Below, in pieces: positions 30,871-30,950 of a DNA stretch of 30,950 nt. The DNA is taken from positions 66,019 to 96,968 of the forward strand of contig MU130541.1 of the NCBI GenBank assembly GCA_015039465.1, given 5' to 3'. Numbering within the stretch: the stretch's first letter is position 1; every line of letters starts with the position of its first letter. The DNA comes from Phlegmacium glaucopus (lineage: Eukaryota > Basidiomycota > Agaricomycetes > Agaricales > Cortinariaceae). Under the pieces are notes generated by a model. That model was not told the origin of the DNA, did not search any database, and worked only from the letters and a program-made list of their open reading frames with translations. The position numbers were made by a program, and so were the translations under genes.

Positions 30871-30950
30871 GGAGAGATGGAGTCAGAGATAGAGAGGAGT
30901 CATGGATATAAATAGGAATGTTCTTATCGCATGATTCAGTGTTCTCCGGT

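Overview
The window looks like nuclear DNA of an agaricomycete (mushroom-forming basidiomycete). Genes are split by many short GT-AG introns (about 45-110 nt), and the proteins resemble agaricomycete families: tandem Lam16A-like GH16 glucanases, a basidiomycete BTB protein, a mitochondrial TypA/BipA-type GTPase, a tiny Cys-rich metallothionein and two large agaric-type proteins of unknown function. No tRNA, rRNA or CRISPR array was seen. All gene models were spliced by eye, using frame continuity and conserved motifs.

Layout. 1-1422 (minus): 5' part of a gene of unknown function with a signal peptide and a 15-nt microexon, running off the left edge. 1423-2109: promoter region shared with the divergent GTPase gene (2110-4455, plus). 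4910-5936: multi-pass membrane protein, probably FAR-17a/AIG1-like. 5937-8026: about 2 kb with no supported gene. 8027-17655: a GH16 cluster of three intact secreted beta-glucanase genes with the same 11-exon structure (8283-9817, 12428-13959, 14696-16219) and one broken copy (17178-17600). Copies 1 and 2 lie in a duplicated block and are separated by a 1.8 kb transposon nested inside an older GC-rich element. 17830-18136: four-exon metallothionein of 41 residues. 18250-21302 (minus): a large gene in which two DNA transposons interrupt exons and a solo LTR sits in an intron.

21586-29740 is a transposon and repeat zone, mostly CpG-poor. It holds two copies of an element with CAGGAAAAA ends, a candidate 5.2 kb element with 270-bp inverted ends, a decayed three-exon ORF, a poly-A retroinsertion whose empty site survives elsewhere in the window, and a Copia LTR with PBS and truncated gag. 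30208-30813 (minus) is an intact BTB-domain gene at the right edge.

Functional reading. The GH16 genes would cleave beta-1,3/1,4-glucan outside the cell, in nutrition or wall remodelling. The other genes are not linked by pathway. The main story is local gene-family expansion beside heavy transposon invasion, with one host gene caught mostly intact apart from its insertions.
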